From positions 2,852,001 to 2,916,000 of the forward strand of contig OY970200.1 of NCBI GenBank assembly GCA_963708235.1: 64,000 bases of DNA, given 5' to 3'. The notes beneath the pieces were generated by a model. It was not told the origin of the DNA. It did no database searches and worked only from the letters and a program-made list of their open reading frames with translations. The stretch comes from G963708235 sp963708235 (lineage in GTDB: Bacteria > Actinomycetota > Acidimicrobiia > Spongiisociales > UBA5794). Below are positions 27,715 through 37,210 of the stretch, piece after piece. Position 1 is the first letter of the stretch. Each line of letters opens with the position of its first letter. The position numbers and the translations under genes were made by a program.

Positions 27715-28546
27715 ATGACCCGGTCCCGGCGCCGCCACCTCCAGATCGCCGACGCCCAGCACCCGGCTGCCCGGGTCACGGTGTCGATGTCGGGCCCACC
27801 AACCGAAACCGGTACCGAACCGGTGGTGCTGCTCCACGGCGCCGGGATGGACCGAACGGTGTGGCGGGCGCTGCAGCGATCGCTTGCCGATCACGGTCAC
27901 CCGGTCGTCGCCCCGGATCTCCCCGGTCACGGACTCAGCGCCGGCCCGGCGCGAGCGTCGATCGCCGACCTCGCCGAATGGGTGGCGCTGCTGATCGCCG
28001 GGCTCGATGTCGACCGCATCCACCTTGTGGGCCACAGCCTGGGATCGCTGGTCGCCATGGAAGCGGCGGCCAGGTACCCGGACCGGGTGCGGTCGCTGGT
28101 CATGGTGGCTGCCGCCGAGTCGATGCCGGTCAATCCCCGGTTGCAGGCCGAATCGATCGCCGAGCCCACCGTCGCCGCCGCCAGGATGGCGCGCTCGGTG
28201 TCACGCCCGGGGACATGAGGAAACCGTGTCACGGGTCGAAGCCACCTCTCTGCTGCTGCTCTCGGCGCCATCCGGGACGCTGGCCACCGACCTCGCCGCC
28301 TGTGCGGCATACGACGGATCCCTGGAAGCGATCCGGACCCGCACCTGCCCCACACTCCTGGTGCTCGGCAGAGACGATGTGATGGCGCCCCCGGACGGCG
28401 CCACCCGTCTCGCCCAGACACCGGGGGTGTCCTCGGTGACCATCGACGGCGCCGGACACATGGTGATGGCGGACCGCCCCGACCGGGTTGCCACGGTCGT
28501 GTCGAGATTCGTCGACCGTTCGGCAGGTGGCCAGGTTCGGGGGTAG
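27715..28546 (+). CDS. Alpha/beta-fold hydrolase, frameshifted in this sequence
   Basis: About 276 residues after repair. The first frame (27715 to about 28212) has the oxyanion stretch VVLLHGAGMDRTVW, APDLPGHGLS and the nucleophile elbow VGHSLGSLVAMEAA. The second (about 28213-28546) has the acid in LVLGRDDVMAPP and the histidine in DGAGHMVMADRP. Dropping one base in the GGGGA at 28209-28213 joins SVSRPG to HEETVSRVE, giving an uninterrupted fold with a complete triad. ATG 27715 lies eight bases after TATCCT (27701-27706). The substrate cannot be inferred; the broken frame is probably a sequence error. Confidence 0.78.
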
Positions 28547-28557
28547 GCTCGCCCGCC

Positions 28558-29475
28558 ATGGCAAAGACCCACCAGGCCCTCCCTGATCCCCGCAACGCCG
28601 ATGTCCTGATCCACGTCAACGGTGCGCTCGTCCCCCGCAGCCAGGCCACCGTATCGGTGTTCGACAGCGGCTTCCTGATCGGTGACGGCGTATGGGAGGG
28701 AATCCGTCTCCATGACGGGCGTTTCGCCTTCCTCGACCTCCATCTCGATCGGCTCTTCGGTGGGGCCAGAGCGATCGATCTCGACATCGGGCTCACCCCG
28801 GACCAACTCCGCTCCGCTCTCGAGGAACTGGTGGCGGCCAACGACATGACCACCGATGTCCATGTGCGGCTGATGATCACCCGCGGGGTCAAGATGACGC
28901 CGGCCCAGCACCCGGACCTGGTGGTCGGCGGCCCGACCATCGTCGCCATCGCCGAACACAAACAGGCCGACCCCGAGGTGATGCGAACCGGGATCACCTT
29001 GTTCACCTCGACGGTGCGGCGCCCTCCACCCGACACCCTGGACCCGCGGCTCAACTGTCACAGCAAGCTCCACGAGGTGATGGCGCTGATCCAGGCGATG
29101 AAGGCCGGCGCCGACGAGGCGCTGATGCTCGATGTCAACGGCGCCGTTGCCACCTGCAACTCGACGAATTTCTTCATGGTCCGCGGCGGAGCGGTGTGGA
29201 CCTCGACCGGGCATCACTGCCTGCACGGGATCACCCGGAGACTGGTATTGGAGATCTGCGCCGAGGAAGGCATCCCCCACGCCGAGCAGGACTTCTCACT
29301 GGTCGATGTGTACCAGGCCGACGAGGCGTTTGTCACCGGGACCTTCGGTGGGCTGACCCCGGTGGTCGCCGTCGACGGCCGCACCATCGGCAACGGAGTT
29401 CCCGGCGCGATGGTCGCCCGGCTGTCGGAGGCCTACCACCACCGGATCCGTGCCGACGTGGCGGGCCGGCCGTGA
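28558..29475 (+). CDS. Class IV PLP aminotransferase (branched-chain/D-amino-acid type)
   Basis: A 305-residue fold-type IV transaminase. It shows GDGVWEGIRLHDG near residue 43, the PLP-binding Lys170 in RLNCHSKLHEV, DEALMLDVNGAVATCNSTNFFMV and the phosphate-binding VTGTFGGLTPV. Such enzymes act on branched-chain or D-amino acids or on aminodeoxychorismate; the substrate is not decided here. ATG 28558 lies eight bases after TAGGCT (28544-28549), a leaderless start. The stop overlaps the GTG of the sulfotransferase-like gene (GTGA), so the two are coupled. Confidence 0.88.
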   Translation: MAKTHQALPDPRNADVLIHVNGALVPRSQATVSVFDSGFLIGDGVWEGIRLHDGRFAFLDLHLDRLFGGARAIDLDIGLTPDQLRSALEELVAANDMTTDVHVRLMITRGVKMTPAQHPDLVVGGPTIVAIAEHKQADPEVMRTGITLFTSTVRRPPPDTLDPRLNCHSKLHEVMALIQAMKAGADEALMLDVNGAVATCNSTNFFMVRGGAVWTSTGHHCLHGITRRLVLEICAEEGIPHAEQDFSLVDVYQADEAFVTGTFGGLTPVVAVDGRTIGNGVPGAMVARLSEAYHHRIRADVAGRP

Positions 29476-30182
29476 CCCAGCGACATCTCTCCATGTGGTC
29501 GGGTCCGCGCAACATCTCTACGGCGCTGATGTACTCGTTCCGCTCACGACCCGACACCGAGGTGGTCGACGAGCCGCTCTACGGTCACTATCTCGCCACC
29601 ACCGGTATCGCCCATCCGGGTGACGACGAGGTCCTGGCGGTGATGGAGACCGATGCCGACCGGGCGGTGGAGATGATGCTGGCCGAGGGCGACAAGCCGC
29701 TGCGGTTCTCGAAGAACATGGCCCACCACATGGTGGGTCTCGACTTCGCCATCCTCGACCGGATGACCAATGTGATGCTCACCCGCCACCCTCAGGCGGT
29801 CATCGCCTCGCTCACCAGACAACTGCCCGATGCCGACGCCGAAGCCACCGGGCTCCCCATGCAGGTGGCGATGGTCGACCACATCCAGGCGAGCGGCCGC
29901 CGGGTGATGGTCATCGACTCGGACGACATCCTGGCGGACCCACGGGGCACGCTGGTGCGGTTGTGCGAGGAGGTCGGGATCGAGTTCTACCCCGAGATGT
30001 TGACCTGGCCGCCCGGCCCCAAGCCGGAGGACGGGGTATGGGCGCCGTACTGGTACGACAATGTGCATCGGTCGACCGGCTTCGGTCCCCGGCCGGGAGA
30101 GATGGCCCGGGTGCAACCGGGACACGAGGCCCTGCTCGCCGAATGTCTACCGCTGTATGAACGGCTCCGCTCGATCGGATAG
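29472..30182 (+). CDS. Sulfotransferase-like P-loop protein coupled to the aminotransferase
   Basis: A 236-residue P-loop protein of the sulfotransferase superfamily. It starts LSMWSGPRNISTALMYSF, where the SGPRNIS loop would hold the 5'-phosphosulfate of PAPS. A second region VMLTRHPQAVIASL resembles the 3'-phosphate-binding segment. It lacks a transmembrane helix. The GTG at 29472 overlaps the aminotransferase stop. Plants have single proteins joining this kind of domain to a class IV aminotransferase, which supports a shared pathway for the two genes. Reaction unknown. Confidence 0.75.
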   Translation: MTQRHLSMWSGPRNISTALMYSFRSRPDTEVVDEPLYGHYLATTGIAHPGDDEVLAVMETDADRAVEMMLAEGDKPLRFSKNMAHHMVGLDFAILDRMTNVMLTRHPQAVIASLTRQLPDADAEATGLPMQVAMVDHIQASGRRVMVIDSDDILADPRGTLVRLCEEVGIEFYPEMLTWPPGPKPEDGVWAPYWYDNVHRSTGFGPRPGEMARVQPGHEALLAECLPLYERLRSIG

Positions 30183-30185
30183 CCG

Positions 30186-30204
30186 GGCCACGGATCACGT
30201 GGCC
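30186..30204. terminator. Short hairpin between convergent genes
   Basis: GGCCACG (30186-30192) and CGTGGCC (30198-30204) close a five-base loop, three bases past the sulfotransferase-like stop. There is no T tract, so termination is only probable. Confidence 0.4.
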
Positions 30205-30226
30205 TTCGGTTCGGCTCGGTCGCAGC

Positions 30227-30799
30227 TCAGGTGTCGAGTTCGACGGCGTCCCAGTTCTCACACGCCTCGACCAGGAACTCGCTGACGTCACGGCATCGAT
30301 CGAGAGTGTCACACAGGGTCTCGCGGCCCAGCATCACGTCGACGAGCGACACCTCGACGCGCCCCACCAACGAGAGGCGTCGCTCCGGTCCGGCGGCCAG
30401 CGGGGCAAACGAGTCGACACCGGAGACCTCGATGGGGAGGTCGGGACCGGCGATTCCCGCCAGTTCGGCGGCCAGGATCAACAGATCGGGCGGGTTGCCC
30501 AGTGGCGGCAGACCCCAGTTGAAGAACAACGGGATCCGGAACTCGCCTTCTGGCTCCCCGAAGTCCTCGTCCATCTCCACCACCTGATCCTCGAGCTCGA
30601 GCAGCACACGTGGCTCGACATCGAAGGCGAGGTTGAGGTCCAACGGACCGGTACATGCCGATTCGGGGTGGAGATCGACCTCCCAGGACTGCCGGAGCGA
30701 GTACGTCTCCAGAAAGTGACGTTCGTCGTGGACATGGAAGCCGTGTTCGACGGCATGATCCTTGAGATAGGTGATGAATCCGGCAATGTCGATCGCCAC
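30227..30799 (-). CDS. Conserved-looking hypothetical protein, 190 residues
   Basis: I do not recognise this family. The protein is soluble and acidic with alternating strands, for example LNLAFDVEPRVLLELEDQVV and RRLSLVGRVEVSLVDVMLG. No membrane helix, signal peptide or catalytic motif is evident. Codon usage matches its neighbours. The GTG at 30799 (reading MAIDIAGFITYLKDHAVEHGF) is chosen because GGAGGG lies upstream. A longer in-frame reading to 30997 is Pro-rich and crosses the terminator of the next gene, so it is unlikely. Convergent with the aminotransferase/sulfotransferase operon. Confidence 0.6.
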   Translation of the reverse strand: MAIDIAGFITYLKDHAVEHGFHVHDERHFLETYSLRQSWEVDLHPESACTGPLDLNLAFDVEPRVLLELEDQVVEMDEDFGEPEGEFRIPLFFNWGLPPLGNPPDLLILAAELAGIAGPDLPIEVSGVDSFAPLAAGPERRLSLVGRVEVSLVDVMLGRETLCDTLDRCRDVSEFLVEACENWDAVELDT

Positions 30800-30926
30800 G
30801 TGTGCGCAGCCCTCCCTCGGGTGGTCCTCCGAGGTTAGGGGCACCGGCCGGTGACCCGGAAACGAATCCTTGCCGTCGGGCGCCGTTCCCGCCGACGCCA
30901 CCAGCCGAAAACAGGGCCACGGTGGT

Positions 30927-30962
30927 GGAGGGATCGAGAAGAGTGCCCTTCCCGATCCCTCC
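30927..30962 (-). terminator. Terminator of the HAF-repeat gene
   Basis: GGAGGGATCG (30927-30936) pairs perfectly with CGATCCCTCC (30953-30962), about 57 bases past the stop at 31019 on the minus strand. Confidence 0.55.
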
Positions 30963-31018
30963 GCGTCGCCGGGCGCGGTCCCCCTCCACGAGGACACCCG
31001 CTCAGCGGTGGTGACCGG

Positions 31019-32092
31019 TCAGGACACCGGCCGCAACAGGAAGGAGCGTGTCTCGCCGCCGAAGGTGCCATATCCGACGATCTCGCCGTAGCGGTTGATG
31101 CCCTCGGCGGACAGCAGGGTCCAACCCGAGCCGGCGGGGATCAACGTGTTGAGGTCGTGCATCACCCCGTCCTCCCACATGAAGGCGGCACCTCCGAACG
31201 ACGGGGATCCGGCGAACGTTGCGACATGACCCACGATCTGACCGCGGTCGTTGATGTCGTTGGCCCGACTGTGGGTGAAGCCCAGGGTGCCGAGATCGAC
31301 CATCCCCTCACTGGGGGACCACCGGAACGCATGCTCCACCGAGCCGGTAACCGTGGAGCGACCGACGGCGATGCGCTGGCTGCTGACGGCCAGCGCCTCG
31401 CTGAACTGCAGTCCGTCACCGAGCGAACCCATCGAGATGGGTGGCCGCTGCCGGCCGCGGGTGGGAGCGAACCACGCCGTCGCCTGCGAGGTGGTGCCGA
31501 AGACCCGTGAGCTTCCGACGATGTGACCGGCGTCGGTGATCGATACGGCCCGTCCGGTGGTGTTGTTCCCGCCGGCGACCGTCCCCAGATCCTGCATCAC
31601 TCCGGCTTCCCACAGGTAGGGACGCGAGGTCAGCGTGTTCGAAGAGGAACCGACGATCTGCCCGGCGGTGTTGATGTCGAGCGCCACCGCCGTGGCACCA
31701 CCGAGGGTGCCGAGGTCGCTGATCTGCCCGTTCTCCCAACGGAAGGCCCGTGATGTGTTGTTGTCGCTCTCCCCGACGATGACGCCGGCGTTGTTGATGC
31801 CGTAGCCGCGGCTGAATGCGTTGCTCCCCGGCAATGTGCCGACCTCGGTCATACCGCCACGCCGTGACCATACGAAGCCGATCAGCGGCAACGTCGTGGT
31901 GCCGGTGCGTGAGTTGCCCGTGACCACGCTGCGGTCGTTGATGTCGAGGGCGAAGGTGGCGTTCCCACCCAGTCCACCCAGACCGACGATTTCGTAGCCC
32001 GGCACTTCCTGGGCCGATGCCGGGGCGACCGCCATCACCATCATTACGGACGCCGCCGCCGCGATTGCCCGCCAAAGTCGTGTTCTTCTCAT
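31019..32092 (-). CDS. Secreted HAF-repeat protein
   Basis: A 357-residue exported protein. It has a signal peptide (RRTRLWRAIAAAASVMMVMA, cleavage near APASAQ), then about seven repeats of roughly 45 residues. The repeats are built on ALDIN/GINNAG-x-IVG, followed by AFRWENG-x-DLGTLGG. These are the HAF-type probable extracellular repeats, predicted to form a beta-propeller or solenoid. The function of this family is unknown. The -35/-10 pair at 32131-32159 precedes the ATG at 32092, and GAGGGG in the leader may serve as ribosome binding site. Confidence 0.85.
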   Translation of the reverse strand: MRRTRLWRAIAAAASVMMVMAVAPASAQEVPGYEIVGLGGLGGNATFALDINDRSVVTGNSRTGTTTLPLIGFVWSRRGGMTEVGTLPGSNAFSRGYGINNAGVIVGESDNNTSRAFRWENGQISDLGTLGGATAVALDINTAGQIVGSSSNTLTSRPYLWEAGVMQDLGTVAGGNNTTGRAVSITDAGHIVGSSRVFGTTSQATAWFAPTRGRQRPPISMGSLGDGLQFSEALAVSSQRIAVGRSTVTGSVEHAFRWSPSEGMVDLGTLGFTHSRANDINDRGQIVGHVATFAGSPSFGGAAFMWEDGVMHDLNTLIPAGSGWTLLSAEGINRYGEIVGYGTFGGETRSFLLRPVS

Positions 32093-32130
32093 CGGCTCGA
32101 GTCCCCTCGTTGAAGTTCGGATCGCCGCCG

Positions 32131-32159
32131 ACTGTAGTGGGAACGATTCCTAATTCCAA
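32131..32159 (-). promoter_or_regulatory. Promoter of the HAF-repeat gene
   Basis: Minus-strand TTGGAA (plus 32154-32159) lies 17 bases from TACAGT (plus 32131-32136), about 40 bases before the start codon. Confidence 0.45.
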
Positions 32160-32229
32160 CTGGATTGAGAACTATTCGCGTGTATCGGAAACGCTGCCGT
32201 GCGCTCCGCCCGTGTCAGCTCGCAACCAC

Positions 32230-33465
32230 TCAGTCGATGAGACTGACGAAGATGCCGCCCCAGGCCTTGGGCTCGAACCACGTCGACTTGGGGGGCATCA
32301 CCAGACCGGCGTCGGCGATCCTCATCACGTCCTCGAGCGGCGTGGGGTACATGAGGAAGCAGACATCGCAGCCCATCGACTCCGGGCGTAGCGAGTCCGG
32401 TCCGGTGGGGGTGCCGCCAGCCACATAGCGGAGCCGGGGATCCGTCCGTGGATCCCCGATGTCGAAGACCGGGCCGAGCACCGTCTCCTGGAGCCTCACC
32501 ACATCGAGCGCCGACGCCACGTCACCGACACCCTCGGGCGCCGGCAGGGCAAACCTCCACGCCTGGCCGCCCAGCACCATGCCGATCTGACCCGTTCTCA
32601 CCGGCCGTGAGCCCACCGCATCCGCCGGGACCGCCCCTTCCAGTTCGACCACGGCACCGACGGCGGCGACGATCTCGGCGGCGCTCATCCCGGTGTCGGC
32701 GACACAGCGGTTGAACTCGTGGAGCGTGAGCTCGCGCTCGGGATAGAGCACGGCCACGAAATAGTCCTGGTCGCCACCTGGCGGCGCCCCGTCGCTGCGA
32801 CAGCGTTCGGCATGGCGGACCGCGGCGGCGCAGCGATGGTGCCCATCGGTGATGTAGAGCACCGACCGGCTCAGCCGACGCTGGAGCCGGGCGACCGTGT
32901 CGGGGTCGTCGATCGTCCACACCCGCTGGTGCGTGCCGTCGTCGACGACGAAATCGAGCGTAGGTTCGCCCACCCGGGCGGCGGCGATCAGCCTCTCGAT
33001 CTCGTCGTCGGCGGGGAAGGTGAGGGCCACCGGGTCGCTCTGGGCGCCGACCCGTTCGAGGTGGTCGAGCAGGAGCTGCTCGGTGGACTGGCGGGTGTGC
33101 TCGTGACGTCGCACCCGCCCATCGACGTATCCGTCGACGTTGACCTGGGCGACGATGCCCACCGCCACGTGGGCGCCGTCATCGATCCCGTACACGTAGA
33201 ACGCATCGGGAGGTCCGGCCCCGAGCACGCCCTCCTCGATCATCTCGTTGAGACGGGTCCGGCCGAGCGACTGGGGGATCGATGGATCGGGACCGCCCTG
33301 GACGCTGTCGATCTCGCTGCGGATGACATGGAGGAAGCTGTGAGGGTTGTCCTGGGACAGCTTCATCCACTGCCGGGCGGTCAGACCGCCCAGCGGCGGG
33401 GTGGCGACGGCGCCGACCAGTTCCGGGTTGGGCAGATAGGCCTGGAAGGGACGAACCAGGCTCAT
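32230..33465 (-). CDS. DUF1015 family protein, coupled to serA
   Basis: A 411-residue cytoplasmic protein of the DUF1015 family, whose members often sit beside serA in bacteria. The family hallmark LYITDGHHRCAAAVRHAE is visible at mid-length, and the N-terminus VRPFQAYLPNPE and C-terminal MPPKSTWFEPK are typical. Its ATG at 33465 overlaps the serA stop (ATGA), so it is translated together with that gene. The biochemical role is not established; the DGHHR motif and gene context suggest a link to serine or phosphate-containing metabolites. Confidence 0.88.
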   Translation of the reverse strand: MSLVRPFQAYLPNPELVGAVATPPLGGLTARQWMKLSQDNPHSFLHVIRSEIDSVQGGPDPSIPQSLGRTRLNEMIEEGVLGAGPPDAFYVYGIDDGAHVAVGIVAQVNVDGYVDGRVRRHEHTRQSTEQLLLDHLERVGAQSDPVALTFPADDEIERLIAAARVGEPTLDFVVDDGTHQRVWTIDDPDTVARLQRRLSRSVLYITDGHHRCAAAVRHAERCRSDGAPPGGDQDYFVAVLYPERELTLHEFNRCVADTGMSAAEIVAAVGAVVELEGAVPADAVGSRPVRTGQIGMVLGGQAWRFALPAPEGVGDVASALDVVRLQETVLGPVFDIGDPRTDPRLRYVAGGTPTGPDSLRPESMGCDVCFLMYPTPLEDVMRIADAGLVMPPKSTWFEPKAWGGIFVSLID

Positions 33466-34668
33466 GACGTCACGTGCGAGAGACCGATCACATCCGGATG
33501 AGCCGTGATCTCGGCGAGGGTCTCCTCGCCCACGGGCCCGGTCACCCGGATCGTGGCGGTGGCGGCACTGCCCCCGGCGAACACCACGTTCTGCATCTGC
33601 TCGACGTTGAGTCCGGCGTTGCGCAGCACCGAGAACACCCCGGCGAGCACCCCAATCCGGTTGCGGTGGCGCACCGTCACCGTCGATGTCCCACCGGTGC
33701 CCGACTGCAGGTTGACGCAGTTACGCACGGCGCCCCGACCGAACCCGTCGATCAGCGAGACCACCTCGTCGGCGATGGCGTTCTGCGACTGGTCGGTGGA
33801 GGCTCCGATGTGGTGGGTTCCGTAGACGTTGGGGTGGCGGGCCAGTGCCGAGTCGAAGTCGGCCTCGCCCGATGCAGGCTCGTCGGCGAAGACGTCGAGC
33901 CCGACCTTGAGGTCCTTCTCCTCGATGGCCGCCAGTAGCGCCGTCTCGTCGACCACGTCACCGTGGGAGGTGTTGATCAGAAAGGCCCCAGGTCGGAGAT
34001 GGGAGAGGAAGTCGGCGGAGACAAGACCCACGGTGTCCGAATTCGCCGGAACATGGACGGTGACGATGTCGGACGCCTCGAGCAGCTCTTTCGAGGTCGG
34101 GAGCGAGCCGGCAGTCGAGGGCGGCGATCTTCTCCCGGGCGGCGGTACTGCGACCGCGCTTGTCGATGATGATCACCTCCATCTCCATGGCGAAGGCCCG
34201 CTCGGCGACCGCCATCCCGATGTCACCAAAACCGATGATCCCGATCCGCCTTCCGGCCAGACCTCCCGCCTTGGAGTACTCCTTCTTGCGCCAGCGTCCT
34301 GCGCGCAGATCGGCGACGGCATCCGGGATCCGCCGGTCGAGGGCCGTGATCAACCCCATGGTGAGTTCGGCTACGGCGACGGCGTTCTTGCCCGGCGTGT
34401 TGGTGACGTAGATCCCCCGCTCGGCGGCGGCAACCGCATCGATCGTATTGACCCCCGCCCCGGCCCGGACGATCAGGGCCAGCTTGTCCGCAGCATTGAT
34501 CGCCGGGGCTTCCACCTTGGTGCTGCGGACCACCAGTACGTCGTAACCGGCGATGGCATCGGGCAACGACCCCGTATCGAGATCGGGGGAGAACGAAACC
34601 TGGTGGCCGCGGCTCTCCAGCAACTCGACATGACCAGGCGGAAACTTGTCGGCGATCAGGATGTGCAT
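33462..34668 (-). CDS. serA: D-3-phosphoglycerate dehydrogenase, frameshifted in this sequence
   Basis: Oxidises 3-phosphoglycerate as the first step of serine synthesis. The first frame (34668 to about 34110) has the substrate-binding RSTKVEAPAI, the Rossmann loop GFGDIGMAVAERA and ending IIIDKRG. The second (about 34106-33462) has the catalytic region DETALLAAI, the histidine in GTHHIGASTDQSQ, and a C-terminal ACT domain (GVLAGVFSVLRNAGLNVEQM) that may sense serine. Deleting one C in GCCGG near 34106-34114 restores IAALDCGSLPTSKELLEASDI. An essential biosynthetic gene broken by one base points to a sequence error. It is followed by coupled DUF1015. Confidence 0.88.
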
Positions 34669-34781
34669 GAACGGGGGCTCCCTTCCTCGGGGGCATTCTC
34701 ACATCTTCCGGCCGCCGGGGCGCATCGAGCGTGTGGGGCCGCTCGCCGCGGTACGCTCGGAGTGTCCCCTGTGGAGGCCCG

Positions 34782-36536
34782 ATGACCTTCGATCAGACCC
34801 ATCCCGTCTTCGCCCTCAGCGATCGGCTCGTCGATGAGCTGTGCGAGATCTTTCCCGACGACGCCACCTACCTCGGCGTCGACGGGTTCGACGACCGCTG
34901 GCCCGACCTGTCCCCCGATGGCGCCGGGCAAGCGCTCGCCGCCCTTCGTGAGATGCGGGGTCGGATCGAGGCACTACCGCCGGCATCCAACCGCTGGGAC
35001 GCACTCGCCATCGGCGTCGCCGCCCACGACCTCGATCGCACCATCGCCCGGCACGAACGCTCCCATCACCTGCGCAACCTGAACTCGATCGCCTCGCCGG
35101 TCCAGTCACTGCGCGAGACCTTCGACCACATGAAGAAGGACACCGTGGCCCAGTGGGAGGCGGTCGCCACCCGACTCGAATCGCTCGGCACCGTTCTCTC
35201 CGGCTACCAGGAATCGTTGGAGCAGGGTCGTCGACTCGGTCTGACGGTGGCGGTACGCCAGGTCGACGAGGCAATCACCCAGGCATCGGTGACCGCTTCC
35301 GACGACTCGTCATTTGTCGCCCTTCTCTCCGAGTTCGAAGAGACCGTTGTCACAGCTCCCGATCTCACAGCTCCCGATCAGCCAGTTCCCGATGTGGCCT
35401 CGGGCCGCCGTGGTTCGGAACGACACGACGAGCTCCGCCGCCGTCTCGAGGCGGCGATCGAGTCCGGCCGGGGCGCCTACCGGTCCTTGGTGGGCTACCT
35501 CACCGACACCTACCGGGACTCGGCGCCTGCCAAGGATGCGGTCGGGCGCAACCGGTACCTGGTGGAGGCGACCGACATCCTCGGCACCACACCCGACCTC
35601 GACGAGACCTACCGGTGGGGATGGCAGGAGGTGGCGTCGCTGCGTCACCGGATGGCGCAGGTCGCCGAGGAGATCGCCCCCGGCGGCGGGATCAGCGGCG
35701 CCCTCGAGGTCCTCAAGACCGACCCTGCCCGCTCGGCGGCAACACCGGAGGAGCTGGTCGCCTTTCTCGACGCCCGTATCGGTGGGGCGCTGGAGCGACT
35801 TGACGGCAGCCATTTCGACGTGCCCGGGGAGATCCGCCGCTGTGAGGTCAAGCTGGCACCGGTGGGTGGACCGCTCGGGGCCTACTACGTCGGTCCCAGC
35901 GAGGACTTCACCCGACCCGGTTCGGTGTGGTGGTCGATCGAGCGTGACACCCCGCGTCCGCTGTATGACGATGTCTCCACCGCCTACCACGAAGGCTTCC
36001 CGGGACATCACCTCCAGGTAGGAACCCAGATTTCCCTGCAGGACCGCCTCAGCCGGCTCCACCGGATGTGGGTATGGATGTCCGGCACCGGCGAGGGGTG
36101 GGCGCTGTATGCCGAGCGGCTGATGGACGAGCTGGGCTACCTCGATCAACCCGACTACGTCTTCGGGTATCTCACCTCCCAGATGTTGCGCGCCTGCCGG
36201 GTCGTGATCGACATCGGCAGCCACCTCGAGCTCCCCATCCCCGATGACCAGCCGTTCCATCCCGGCGAGACATGGAGCTTCGAACTGGCGGTCGAGATGT
36301 TGGAGCGGTATGCCACCCTCGACACCCCATACGCCGAGGCCGAGGTGAACCGGTACCTGGGGTGGCCCGGTCAGGCCATCTCCTACAAGATCGGCGAACG
36401 GCACATCCTCCAGCTTCGCGACGAGTTGCGCGCCCGCCACGGCGACGCTTTCGATCTTCGCCGGTTCCACCGACGTGTGCTCGAGGTCGGCCCGGTGGGC
36501 CTCGACGTGATGAAGGAATACGTCCTCGCCGGATGA
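34782..36536 (+). CDS. DUF885 zinc-metallopeptidase-like protein
   Basis: A 584-residue member of the DUF885 family. The metal site is visible as YHEGFPGHHLQ, followed by a glutamate in GEGWALYAERLMDELGY, an HExxxHH-like arrangement of gluzincins related to thermostable carboxypeptidases. No signal peptide is seen, so it may act inside the cell on peptides. Around residues 193-207 there is a low-complexity TAPDLTAPDQPVPD insert made of imperfect 15-bp repeats. ATG 34782 has GGAGG seven bases upstream and overrides a longer in-frame GTG reading. Confidence 0.82.
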   Translation: MTFDQTHPVFALSDRLVDELCEIFPDDATYLGVDGFDDRWPDLSPDGAGQALAALREMRGRIEALPPASNRWDALAIGVAAHDLDRTIARHERSHHLRNLNSIASPVQSLRETFDHMKKDTVAQWEAVATRLESLGTVLSGYQESLEQGRRLGLTVAVRQVDEAITQASVTASDDSSFVALLSEFEETVVTAPDLTAPDQPVPDVASGRRGSERHDELRRRLEAAIESGRGAYRSLVGYLTDTYRDSAPAKDAVGRNRYLVEATDILGTTPDLDETYRWGWQEVASLRHRMAQVAEEIAPGGGISGALEVLKTDPARSAATPEELVAFLDARIGGALERLDGSHFDVPGEIRRCEVKLAPVGGPLGAYYVGPSEDFTRPGSVWWSIERDTPRPLYDDVSTAYHEGFPGHHLQVGTQISLQDRLSRLHRMWVWMSGTGEGWALYAERLMDELGYLDQPDYVFGYLTSQMLRACRVVIDIGSHLELPIPDDQPFHPGETWSFELAVEMLERYATLDTPYAEAEVNRYLGWPGQAISYKIGERHILQLRDELRARHGDAFDLRRFHRRVLEVGPVGLDVMKEYVLAG

Positions 36537-36639
36537 CCGGGATGCGATCGTCCACGGGCTCGGGGAAGCGGCGATGCAACCGGCGGTGCGGCAGCGGGGT
36601 TCTTCTGGTGATGAGCCCCGACCAAGGATCCACCAGACG

Positions 36640-37210
36640 ATGACGATGGCGCCCTCCGAACTCACCGATCTCGCCGAGCGGCTCGCCACCGACACCGATG
36701 CGGCGTTCCCCGAACTGGTGGCGACGCTGCACTCGCCGGTGTTCGGTGGGGTGTTGCGGATGGTCGGCAGCTACCACGAGGCGGAAGAGGTGACCCAGGA
36801 GGCGTTCGTGCGCGCCTACCGGGCGCTGCTGCGGTACCCCGACGAGCGGGTGCGTTCGCTCCGGCTCCGACCGTGGATGTGGACCATCGCCATCAACCTC
36901 TGCCGAAACCATGCCGCGGACCCGGTCACGGCGACCGGCCACCGCACCGTTGGACACCGCCCCGGAGCCCGCCGGGAGGGAGGTCACCGAAGACACCGCC
37001 CTCGACGCCACCGACCGCCAGTGGTCGGACCGGCTGGCGACCCTGCCTTCGCCGATGCGTCATGCGGTCGTCCTCCGTCACGTCATCGGCCTCGACTACG
37101 ACGAGATCGCCGAGGCGGTGGATCGACCCGTCGGCACCGTGAAATCCGATGTGCACCGCGCCCTGGAGCGGCTGCGGGCACTCCTCGTCGCAGAAGGAGC
37201 CTCCTCATGA
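36640..37210 (+). CDS. ECF-type sigma-70 factor, frameshifted in this sequence
   Basis: About 189 residues after repair. Region 2 lies in the first frame (LVATLHSPVFGGVLRMVGSY, then EEVTQEAFVRAYRAL and WMWTIAINLCRNHA). Region 4 lies in the second frame (LPSPMRHAVVLRHVIGLDY, then EIAEAVDRPVGTVKSDVHRA). Removing one C at about 36914 turns NHAADPV into NHARTRSRRPAT, the expected linker. Without repair the first frame runs through into the next gene, which would falsely suggest a sigma-repair fusion. The stop overlaps the start of the DNA-repair gene, so sigma and repair protein are co-translated; the sigma factor may respond to alkylation or serve its own operon. Confidence 0.78.

Noticed and set aside
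35338..35400. Short repeats inside the DUF885 gene as a regulatory or mobile element
   Set aside because: They are imperfect, keep frame and fall in a loop before the catalytic part, so a small low-complexity insertion is enough to explain them.
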